The notes below the pieces were generated by a model. That model saw only the letters and a program-made list of their open reading frames with translations. It did not search any database and was not told the origin of the DNA. A DNA stretch of 16,347 nt from Theristus sp. LFF4_11 (taxonomy: Eukaryota > Nematoda > Chromadorea > Monhysterida > Xyalidae): assembly GCA_030248135.1 (NCBI GenBank), contig JASANC010002798.1:1-16347 (forward strand), in the 5' to 3' direction. The position numbers and the translations under genes were made by a program. Shown piece by piece: positions 9,280 through 16,347 of the stretch; positions within the stretch are counted from its first letter, which is position 1; each line of letters opens with the position of its first letter.

Positions 9280-9855
9280 TATAATAAACAGAGCTTCATA
9301 ATTATTGTTTCATTCATATGGATGCACTGATGCAGCAGGAAAAGGATTTATGATTGTAATACGTACATTGTATTGTATCATAATGTACAGGGTGAGCCAA
9401 AAAAAGGTTCCAATTCTAAAATGCTCTCACTGGCTTGTGCTGAATTGTTTTGAGCTGAAAATTGGAACACTATTAGAAAACATTTGGAGGTTTTTCTGAC
9501 CAAATTTTTGTCATGGTATGTTGTTCCTATCACTCACTACAGCAAAATATCCGGAAAATATGAAAAATCGACAAATGTTGTAAAATGTAGAGGGTTGATT
9601 TAACTGTAACAAAGATCGAAAGAATGAACGTTGGTGACAGCCCGAATGTTTACAACACAAAAAAAGATGAAAAAAGCAATATGAGTTTAAAGCAGCTTAG
9701 AAATGCCGAATGCTGAGTTGCATTTGAACAGTTTTTGATCACTCCTATGTTTCACTTCAAGTCTGAGTGTGCGTAAGCGATTCTGCTCAGAACAGACGCG
9801 AATTTATCTTTTCAAATCCAAATTGTTTTTTTCCTTTTTTAATACACAAAATTTG

Positions 9856-10590
9856 CGGTACTTGGTCAACTTTGCCACTAGAAAGGGGCCGCATCTTTGC
9901 CACTGGTATATAACTGCTAATAAACGCAACTTTGCCACTACAGGGTGTTGAAATTTACAGCACTGAAATTGTTCGTAAGAAGAAATGAAGTGTCAAATTG
10001 ATAAATAGAAATATCTAGATAGGACGAAGGTCCCACTCCCACCTACTCTCATTTCAGAACTACTTTAATCCTGTGTGTTTCGGGTGCTTTTTTCCTTAAT
10101 AAAAGGCTTGCGAAGCCTTAGGTCACCTACAGAAGTCGGTTGCCAATACAAGTGAATTGTGCAATAACAAAACAACTTCAGTGGGTGTCCTAAGGCTTTG
10201 CAACCTTAATTGGAGTCATGTCATGTATGAACGTGTCAAGACCATTTGCATAAGCTTTTCTGATGTAAGTTTGGCTGGCACTGACAGTGACTGTTGGTTA
10301 TGATCAGTGAATCATTTGATTTGTTTGCTACATAATATGACAACATCTGACTACAAGTAAATCGAATAAAAAATAATACAAAGCCGTTTATTTCAGTGTT
10401 CTTTGATGCGGCTGTCAGAAATAGCAGAATTGCGTGAAAGCAACAAACACCCTGTAGTGGCAAAGTTGCGGCTGCATCTTGTAACGTGCATTGTTTGTGG
10501 CAAAGTTGCATACATGCAGACGCAATTACCAGCAGTAATACCAGTGGCAAAGATGCGGCCCCTTTTTAGTGGCAAAGTTGACACACAATC
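9856..10590. mobile_element. GTGGCAAAGTTG palindromic element nested in copy B
   Basis: Copy B sequence is split between CAAAATTTG at 9847-9855 and the same nine bases at 10591-10599, a likely target duplication. The inserted DNA is an imperfect palindrome: GTCAACTTTGCCACTAGAAA at the left mirrors the right end, and GGGGCCGCATCTTTGCCACT also recurs inverted. The motif GTGGCAAAGTTG (or GATG) occurs three times on the minus strand (9867, 9891, 9925) and four times on the plus strand (10457, 10497, 10544, 10568). Without the 514-bp insertion it would be about 219 bp. The superfamily is uncertain. Confidence 0.65.
9941..10454. mobile_element. 514-bp TA element nested in the palindrome
   Basis: It is flanked by TA at 9939-9940 and 10455-10456, with ends CAGGGTGTTG and the complement of CAGGGTGTTTGTTG, so terminal repeats are only about 9-10 bp. 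Flanking palindrome arms (TTTGCCAC | GTGGCAAA) become continuous if it is removed. Inside is a small inverted pair, AAGGCTTGCGAAGCCTTAGG near 10103 and CCTAAGGCTTTGCAACCTT near 10189. Open frames in it (for example 10236-10550 minus) show no recognisable protein. Confidence 0.65.
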
Positions 10591-10681
10591 CAAAATTTGC
10601 CACTCTGATATTTTTACCATAGCAGACTGGTTGTTTTTCTGCAGTGAGAGATGCACTTCCATTTTCAGTCTTTGCTGCATC

Positions 10682-10834
10682 ATGGTTAAGTGGACGGCAG
10701 AGCAGCGAGTCTGGTCTGCCAATTGGTGGGAACATGCGAATAACTTTTCCACAGTGGTTCGGCAATTTCGTAAAAGATTCAATTTGACACCGCGTGACGA
10801 TACATCAGTTCGGAAGATCGTTTATAAGCAATGA
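10682..10834 (+). CDS. Transposase N-terminal HTH fragment, copy B (undamaged reading frame)
   Basis: Fifty codons start at ATG 10682: MVKWTAEQRVWSANWWEHAN then FSTVVRQFRKRFNLTPRDDT and SVRKIVYKQ, ending at TGA. This is the best-preserved of the three copies, without stops or shifts. The layout fits a DNA-binding helix-turn-helix at the start of a cut-and-paste transposase (DUF4817-like from motif memory). The catalytic DDE domain that would normally follow is missing, so it cannot be an active transposase. Upstream in-frame codons (CSERCTSIFSLCCI) look like noncoding element DNA. Confidence 0.55.
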   Translation: MVKWTAEQRVWSANWWEHANNFSTVVRQFRKRFNLTPRDDTSVRKIVYKQ

Positions 10835-11227
10835 TAAACAGTGAGATTATGGATGAACAGTGTTTTTTTGTCAAAAATTGCTATTTTTTTAAAATTACAC
10901 TGTAAAAATGAACTTACGTGTAAGCCAAAAAATTTTTGATCACAAAAAAAACTCCCAAAGTGTTCTAACAAGTGTTCCAAATTTTAAAACACGAGGTCCC
11001 TTTGTTACAGCTAAATCAACCCTCTGCATTTCACAACATTTGTCGATTTTTCATGTTTTCCAGATATTCTACTGTAGTGAGTGATAGGGGCAACATACCA
11101 TAACAAAAATTTGGTCAGAAAACCTCCAAATGTTTTCTAATAGTGTTCCAATTTTCAGCTCGAAACACCTTAGCACAAACCAGTGAGAGCATTTTAGAAT
11201 TGGAACCTTTTTTTGGCTCACTCTGTA

Positions 11228-11620
11228 CATACGACAAGCAGAACTAAAAATAACGATCTGAGGTAACAACACACACAGAATTGTGATTGCCAGTTCAGTT
11301 TTGCCATTTAGTGCTGTTGAAGCAGAAAAAATCTCAAAGGAGCAGAATGGTACCGTTCAAAATACAAAAACAAAATTATTTTAAAAGTTACACATTAATT
11401 AAAAATTCAATATGACCTCACTGACGTACCCCATGATGAAGGCGTTTGCGCCGCGTAACAAGAAGCGTAAGTGAAAGTTATTTAGTTTTTGTTTTTTTTT
11501 GCAAATAAACAAATTTACGGCAATTGAATGTTACAGTAATTTTCTAAATCTTTTGAAGACTACAAACTGTAAGCCCGTAGCCCAACCAAATTTTTGTTGT
11601 CAAACGTCAATAAGATAATG
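11228..11620. other. AT-rich DNA with a candidate first exon
   Basis: Apart from the candidate coding exon at 11412-11466, I see only AT-rich DNA. A short higher-GC stretch near 11570-11590 may be the edge of the SINE. Confidence 0.4.
11412..11466 (+). CDS. Candidate first coding exon
   Basis: ATG at 11412 opens MTSLTYPMMKAFAPRNKK, followed directly by a consensus splice donor, AAGC|GTAAGT, at 11467 (phase 1). The 55 bp are GC-rich (for example GCGTTTGCGCCGCGTAAC) inside AT-rich flanks, the same contrast seen for the exons of the upstream gene. Unspliced, it would stop two codons later. I could not find a matching phase-1 acceptor exon, so its partners may lie beyond this window. The product is not recognised. 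Confidence 0.35.
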
Positions 11621-11656
11621 ATGGTCCATGCTGGTCCATGCTGGTCCATGATGGTC
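11621..11656. repeat. 10-bp tandem repeat, ~3.6 units
   Basis: The sequence is ATGGTCCATG, CTGGTCCATG, CTGGTCCATG and ATGGTCC in a row. It lies at the 3' end of the minus-strand SINE and probably forms its tail. Confidence 0.85.
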
Positions 11657-11836
11657 CTGTACTCCCGTGGCCCAATGCTCTCGCCACGAGAGGGAAGTTG
11701 CTTAGTCCCGGAGGCACCAGTGATCTGAGTCTTATATCTCGATTCCGGTGGCTTCCGGTCGCTATATTCCCCGTCATCTTTCGTGGGGAGCCTTTTGGTT
11801 TGAATGCGAGAGACTTTCCAGTACCGAGTCACGGTT
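11621..11836 (-). repeat. tRNA-derived SINE copy, minus strand
   Basis: Read on the minus strand it matches the copy at 13533-13930: a degraded head (GTGACTCGGTACTGG, CTCTCGCATTCAAACC, CCCCACG), then ATAGCGACCGGAAGCCACCG, ATCACTGGTGCC and CTCGTGGCGAGAGCATTGGG. The head lacks the B-box region. It also lacks the ~87 bp that the other copy has between GATGAC and GGGGATATAGCG. Its 3' end is a short tandem repeat, common for SINE tails. Confidence 0.65.
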
Positions 11837-13098
11837 AATGATTGATAGGCGGAAACTGAATTGAAACGGTCCAATGAGTTTTGGGCCACCCATATACGTT
11901 TTTACACTTTCACTGGATTTCTGGGGGCTCTCTGATGAGTGAATTTTCTTGTATCTTCGCTTTGCTCGCAATAATATCGTTTCGAATGTGAATTCAATTG
12001 TCTTTTCAAATGTCACCTTAGCTTCTTCTTCAAAACCGCAAATTTCAAATTTCATTAACTGAGGAACGCGAAAAGTCACCAAAGTCATTTTATCGTTTGT
12101 TTTGATGACAGTTTCACACACGTTCAGCAAAAATATTACAACATCAACGTGTCATCATTTTGGCTCTTCGATTTCAATGAGCACGCACATTTTGAAACAC
12201 ACACGTCCTGTATTCATCTATCCCTCCATGCAAGCGTCGAAAAATGGCAAAATGTGCCAAAAGCATATGAAGTAGCTTAGCTTATTGAACCTCAAAAGAT
12301 AATCAGCTTTATGATGTTCTTCATCAGTAAAAAAATTCGACAACAATAAATACTTTGCTAGAAACTGGGATTTTTCAAGCAACGCATTTAGAAAGGCTTC
12401 ATAACAATTCGAAAGGTATAATGTTGCTGTCGATGACTGTTTTTCATAAAAATATTTTATGTTTTCAGGTAAAATGGCAAAAAATTTTGTATTCCCAGAA
12501 TTTTCTCAACTGTAAAGTTAGGTAGACCACACCACCTCCTGGGTCCTAGCTATAATTGTAACCAGGTCATACATACATCTATCCCTTTAATATATTCACA
12601 AAACGAAAACAAAACATTTATTTTGAAAACGGCTAAAGTTACCACCGGTTATGCGATTCCGAATTGCTTTTCCAAATAACAGGAGGTCAGTTGAGAATGA
12701 TGAGCTGTGAAATTTTGTTTTTCAACATCGGGTTTATGATTTCAAACCATCCTATACAAGTGTCAGTTACTAGTAAAACAAAGAGAAAGAGACAATGTTC
12801 AAAATGTATGTATGCGCATGGACGCAACAGCCATATAATAAACGACAAGACACTCTAAAACTGCGCCCAATCCACTGCTTTACCGTGATTTATTGCCGCT
12901 TATCAAGAAGGTCATTACAGATGTAAGCAAGTATTGCATTTCCTTTTTGTCCCAGCTTCTGGCATGTTGTGACTTTGCGTGAAGATGAAGAGTCAATAAA
13001 ACAGAACAGACCCACCGAAAAGCAAAACCAGCTTTTCGATGCAGAGAAAATTCGTCGGGCATGGGTTTTCTAAGCTTATATATCATAAAGTTTGGGTA
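11837..13098. other. AT-rich spacer, no supported gene
   Basis: Open frames are AT-rich and unconvincing. The longest is a minus-strand frame of 118 codons (11774-12130), whose 3' end runs into the SINE. AATAAA occurs at 12837. No repeat shared with the rest of the window was seen. Confidence 0.45.
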
Positions 13099-13488
13099 TA
13101 CAGTCGAACTCTATAATATGCATGTGGAATCAGCTGATTGGTCGACCGAGGAGAGGCTGCTCACACTCCGCACCCTTCTTTTTTGTGGATCTGGGTTGTA
13201 TGTATTGAAACGTGTTTCTTTTGAATGAGTGTGAATTTCCAGCACCATTTTCATGCTAAAAATAAACTCAAAATGTTAGAAACTACGAAATTAACGACGA
13301 CGACCGCGTCGTCGCTTAATTTTTGCGTGTGAACTGAAAGAAAAAGCCTGAAAGGAGTGCGCTGTGTGTGCTTTGCTGCGTGCACCAAGTAAATGAACAC
13401 AGCAGCTTACCAAAAACAACTTGAAAACGGTGAAAATGAAGGATGAAAGCCAAGTAGTCGTGTCGTCGTCCGTGAAGTCCACTCTGAT

Positions 13489-13690
13489 AACTACACTGGT
13501 TTTCAACGAAAACTTTCGGATTCGCTGCCGTCGCCTCCGTGGCTCGGTGGTTATCACGCTCGCCTTCAACCAAGGTGACGGGTTCGACCCCCCCCCCCCA
13601 CGGAGGATGACAAACTGCCGCCTGTGTAGCTCTCTATTCTAATACTAAAAACTACTTTGGTTTTCAACTAAAACTTTCGGATTCGCTGCC
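13489..13690 (+). repeat. 41-bp direct repeat flanking the tRNA-like head
   Basis: AACTACACTGGTTTTCAACG... (13489-13529) and AACTACTTTGGTTTTCAACT... (13650-13690) match at about 38 of 41 positions and end with the same ACTTTCGGATTCGCTGCC. They bracket 120 bp that contain the tRNA-like head. Confidence 0.85.
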
Positions 13691-13930
13691 CTACGGGGAT
13701 ATAGCGACCGCAGACCACCGAAACCGAAATTGGGCTAAGATCACTGGTGTCCCCAGGACAGAGCGAGGCTTAGAGGCTGTCCCGCTCACGTGGCGAGGGT
13801 ATTGGTTCTACGGGATGCATCGGGTTCGATGAGCCGTCCGTTCCCCAATCCTACCGGAGTTTGGTACCTTCGGGTTTCCGGAATCGGTGGCGGGCGTGCT
13901 TCAAATATAAATATAAAAAAATATAAAAAA
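13533..13930 (+). repeat. tRNA-derived SINE, plus strand
   Basis: The head (13534-13606) is tRNA-like, the body continues through GGGGATATAGCGACCGCAG and CACGTGGCGAGGG, and an A-rich tail (AAATATAAATATAAAAAAAT) ends near 13930. The body matches the minus-strand copy at 11621-11836. GTCG before the head (13530-13533) and after the tail (13931-13934) is a possible but very short target duplication. About 87 bp between the head and the body are private to this copy. Confidence 0.65.
13534..13606 (+). repeat. tRNA-Val-like head with pol III boxes
   Basis: CCTCCGT (13534) and ACGGAGG (13600) form a perfect 7-bp acceptor stem. TGGCTCGGTGG at 13540 fits an A box with one change, and GGTTCGACCCC at 13581 fits a B box. 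GGTTATCACGCTCGCCT resembles animal tRNA-Val. A 5-bp anticodon stem (CGCCT/AGGTG) encloses TCAACCA, which would place AAC (Val) in the anticodon but with C instead of T at position 33. The variable loop is missing and 12 C's follow TTCGA. It is best read as a tRNA-derived SINE head or tRNA pseudogene, not a working tRNA. Confidence 0.55.
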
Positions 13931-14393
13931 GTCGGAGCGCATTTTTTATTAAATTGCGGACGCATGTCGGTCGGTCAGCTAGGAATGAAATCCATTTCAG
14001 CTGGCTACACAGCGCACTCACTTCAGGCTTTTGTCTTTCAGTTCACACGCAAAAATTAAGCGACGACGTCGTCGTCGTCGTCAAATAAAAAATGCATTTT
14101 AAGCTGTTGAATAAAAAATCTGAATTTCGCAGTCTCCTACCTTTTGAGTTTGTTTTTAGCATAAAAGGGGTGCTGGAAATTCACACTCATTCAAAAGAAA
14201 CACGTTTCAATAGAATCCAGATCCACGAAAAAAGAAGGATGCGGAGTGTGAGCAGCTTCCCCTCTACTGAAATAAAGCCTAGAAAATTGCGCATTTTTGT
14301 TACAGCATTACGTTGCTTCTGAGATGCTTTGTTTTGCTTCTCAAAGTATTAGAATTGCCGTTTTCCCGGTGCATATTTTAGAGTTCGACTGTA

Positions 14394-15114
14394 CATGTAT
14401 CGCTGTACATACCAAGTGCAAAGACCAGTATAGATTACAACTGCTTGGCGTATTTGAATAACTTGCTTTTCATCTCGTCAAAGCCTGGGTTTTGCTGCTC
14501 CGAGCAAATTTGCTTTTTATCAACAAGCAATCAGTATTCCCAAATCCCCAATGCTTGAATGAGATAGCGCGCACAGAAAACGTGCTTCGAAAAAACCAGC
14601 TTCAGCAAAAACATAGTTAATGTTGTTATTATTGGTTACATACAGGCTCAGACCACAGCAAGCACGGTTCCTCCATGCAAAACCCAATAAGCGCATTGGA
14701 GAATAAATATCGTCTTTCATTTCATATACATATGTAGTTCGTCAAGCATGAAAGGAGCAAAGGACAAGAAAGGACCCCGAAAATATAATCTTGCTGTGCA
14801 GAGCAATTCTTGGCATGGCAAGACCGTCACCGTGAAACGAAACCAGAGTTGTCACCGATATGCAGTGAGCATTAACTGAAAAAAAAAACAGACAAAGTTC
14901 TGACGTTAGCGGCTCCGTGTAACGCTGCGAAAATACAAACTAAAAGTCGGTTCCACTTGAGACACTGCGCGGCAGTGTTGAGTGCACACTACTGTTGCTT
15001 TTCCGAAACGGTGCACATACATATTTTCGTAATTTTTTGTCTTTTATATCGTCCAGTTTTCAACTTAATATCAGATATTTTTATTAAAGGTTCACATTTT
15101 CAACTGCGCATATA
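14394..15114. other. AT-rich spacer with one small basic ORF
   Basis: Apart from the ORF at 14748-14879, I see no gene, RNA or shared repeat here. A minus-strand frame at 14520-14720 has no coding bias. Confidence 0.4.
14748..14879 (+). CDS. Small basic ORF or candidate exon
   Basis: ATG at 14748 begins MKGAKDKKGPRKYNLAVQSN, then SWHGKTVTVKRNQSCHRYA. The frame either ends at TGA 14877 after 43 codons or splices at GCA|GTGAGC (14865, phase 0). It is Lys/Arg-rich with mixed codon use that reads more like protein than neighbouring frames. The frame is also open for several codons upstream of the ATG. No family recognised and no partner exon found; chance is possible. Confidence 0.25.
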   Translation: MKGAKDKKGPRKYNLAVQSNSWHGKTVTVKRNQSCHRYAVSIN

Positions 15115-15116
15115 TA

Positions 15117-16200
15117 CAGGGTGAGCCAAAAAAATGTTCCAATTCTAAAATGCTCTCACTGGCTTGTGCTGAGGTGTTTGGAGCTGAAAATTGGAACACT
15201 ATTAGAAAACATTTGGAGGGTTGTCTGACCAAATATTTTGTTACGGTATGTTGCCCCTATCACTCACTACAGCAGAATATCTAGAAAATATGAAAAATCG
15301 ACAAATGTTGTGAAATGCAGAGGATTGATTTAGCAGTAACCAAGTGATCTCATGTTTAAAACACTTTGAGACAGTGTTAAAACTTTTTGGGATTTTTTTT
15401 GTGATCAAAATTTTAAAATTTTAATTTATTTCAATTAAAAAAATAGCAATTTTTGACGAAAAACAATGTTCATCCATAATCTCACTGTTTATCATCACTC
15501 ATAAACGGACTTCCAAACTGATGTATCGTCACGCGGGGTCAAATTGAATTTTGTACGAAAAAAATTGCCGAACCATTCGGAAAAGTTATTCGCATGTTCC
15601 CACCAATTGGCAGACCAGACTCGCTGCTCTGCCGTCCACTTAACCATGATGGCAGCAAAGACTGAAAATGGAATTGCATCTTTCACTGCAGAAAATCACT
15701 AGTCTGCTACGGTTAAAATATCAGAATGGCAAATTGTGTGAATTAAGAAAAAGGAAAAAAAGCAATTTGCCTCTGGAAAGATGAATTCGCATCTGTTTAC
15801 TGAGCAGAACCGCTCACGCACGCTCAAACTCGAAAGTGAAACATCAGGGTGATCAAAGACTGTTCAAATGCAATTCGGCATTCGGAATTTTCAAGTTACT
15901 GTATGTGCGTTATTGCCTTTTTCATCTTTTTTTGTATTGTGAACACTCGAGTTGTCATTAACGTTCATCATTTGATTTTTGTTGCAGCTAAATCAACCCT
16001 CGGCATTTTACAGCATTTGTCGATTTTTCATATTTCCAGATATTTTGCTGTAGTGAGTGAGAGGGGCAACATACCGTGCCAAAATTTGGTCAGAAAAACC
16101 TCCAAATGTTTTCAAATAGTCTTCCAATTTTCAGCTCGAAACACTTCGGCACAAGCCAGTGAAAGCATTTTAGAATTGGAACCTTTTCTGGCTCACCCTG
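15117..16200 (-). mobile_element. Tc1/mariner-like element, copy C (1084 bp)
   Basis: The ends CAGGGTGAGCC and GGCTCACCCTG are flanked by TA (15115-15116 and 16201-16202). The inverted repeats run about 220 bp, through TTGGAGG, the GGTATGTTGCCCC block, AAAAATCGACAAATG and GATTTAGC. It has no nested insertion and is the best length standard for the family in this window. The transposase remnant is on the minus strand. Confidence 0.85.
15495..15647 (-). pseudogene. Transposase N-terminal HTH fragment, copy C
   Basis: Minus-strand ATG at 15647 starts MVKWTAEQRVWSANWWEHAN, identical to copy B for 20 residues. Then compensating indels change FSTVVRQFRKRF to FSEWFGNFFRTKF before the frame returns to NLTPRDDTSVWKSVYE and stops. 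The changed part lies where the DNA-contacting helix would be. An alternative in-frame ATG upstream (15686) adds MKDAIPFSVFAAI. The catalytic domain is absent. Confidence 0.55.
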
Positions 16201-16202
16201 TA

Positions 16203-16347
16203 TTTGGCTTGTTAAGGGCCCAAAGTCTCTTGCACATCCTCGAAAGGAACAAGCATCTTTCTTGAAAACCGCAGTGCCAATGTGCAACTGATAAGGTACA
16301 TATCGTAGCTGCTGCATGTACACACACACATGTGTATCGGTGTACGT
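16203..16347. other. Right-edge flank, nothing recognised
   Basis: Unique-looking DNA after copy C, ending in a short CA/TG palindromic stretch (GTACACACACACATGTGTAT). Confidence 0.4.

Larger units (their letters stand above)
9388..11225 (+). mobile_element. Tc1/mariner-like element, copy B (1838 bp), interrupted
   Basis: The left end is CAGGGTGAGCC and the right end is the complement of CAGAGTGAGCC (one change), flanked by TA at 9386-9387 and 11226-11227. The inverted repeats extend about 220 bp. An insertion of 735 bp plus a 9-bp duplication sits at 9856-10599. Removing it leaves 1094 bp, close to the 1084 bp of copy C, which supports the nested reading. The element is in reverse orientation relative to copies A and C, judged from the transposase remnant. 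Confidence 0.85.
13101..14391. mobile_element. 1291-bp foldback element, CAGTCGAACTC family, with SINE in its loop
   Basis: The ends CAGTCGAACTCTATAATATG and the complement of CAGTCGAACTCTAAAATATG are flanked by TA (13099-13100 and 14392-14393). Long arms pair: CTGCTCACACTCCGC, GAAACGTGTTTCTTTTGAAT, GAGTGTGAATTTCCAGCACC and GTCGTCGCTTAATTTTTGCG each recur inverted in the right half. The left arm lacks about 100 bp present in the right. The loop holds the SINE at 13533-13930. Ends and the AATCAGCTGATTGGT segment match the MITE at 1306-1468, so both belong to one family. No transposase ORF remains. Confidence 0.8.

Noticed and set aside
10236..10834. Long frames (104, 129 and 143 codons) across 10236-10834
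   Set aside because: They cross transposon boundaries. Only the last 50 codons of the plus-strand frame (from 10682) match the other transposon copies.
11774..12130. 118-codon minus-strand frame
   Set aside because: It is AT-rich, runs into the SINE and shows no motif. It could be a real exon fragment, but nothing in the sequence supports this beyond length.
13790..13850. Second tRNA-like module (TGGCGAGGG... then GGTTCGATGAG)
   Set aside because: A- and B-box matches are weak, no acceptor stem is visible, and the segment is part of the SINE body.

Overview
This window looks like nuclear DNA of a metazoan, probably an invertebrate. Coding pieces are broken up by GT-AG introns, exons are clearly more GC-rich than the AT-rich DNA around them, there are no bacterial operons or ribosome binding sites, and much of the sequence is cut-and-paste transposon debris plus a tRNA-derived SINE. 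I cannot name the species, and I recognise no named gene.

Region 1-4558 (+) is the 3' part of one multi-exon gene. Seven exons join in frame: 1-776, 919-1116, 1640-1810, 2214-2495, 2776-2998, 4344-4439 and 4502-4558. The first four introns are phase 2 and the last two are phase 0. The predicted protein has an acidic Glu/Pro/Ala-rich front part and a Ser/Tyr/Arg-rich low-complexity tail. The first exon needs two 1-base corrections to stay open, from either assembly errors or real mutations. Introns 2 and 5 carry a 163-bp MITE and a 973-bp transposon.

Region 4674-7247 is a long foldback (palindromic) element starting about 115 bp after the stop codon. Its right arm is split by a 449-bp G-rich MITE at 6668-7116. 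A second copy of that MITE, in the same orientation, lies at 8823-9279. Between them (7248-8820) is AT-rich DNA with one weak terminal-exon candidate.

Region 9388-11225 is a second copy of the intron-5 transposon (Tc1/mariner-like, TA target sites, start CAGGGTGAGCC). It was entered by a GTGGCAAAGTTG-rich palindrome, which was itself entered by a 514-bp TA element, giving three nested layers. Region 15117-16200 is the third copy. All three copies keep only a short helix-turn-helix-like transposase N-terminus.

Region 11228-15114 holds a candidate first coding exon (11412-11466), a minus-strand SINE (about 11621-11836), mostly empty AT-rich DNA, and a 1291-bp foldback element (13101-14391). 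That element has the same ends as the intron-2 MITE and carries a second SINE copy (13533-13930) in its loop. A small basic ORF with a possible splice donor sits at 14748-14879.

The main story is therefore one apparently undescribed low-complexity protein gene followed by about 12 kb of densely nested mobile DNA, whose insertion order can be read from target-site duplications.
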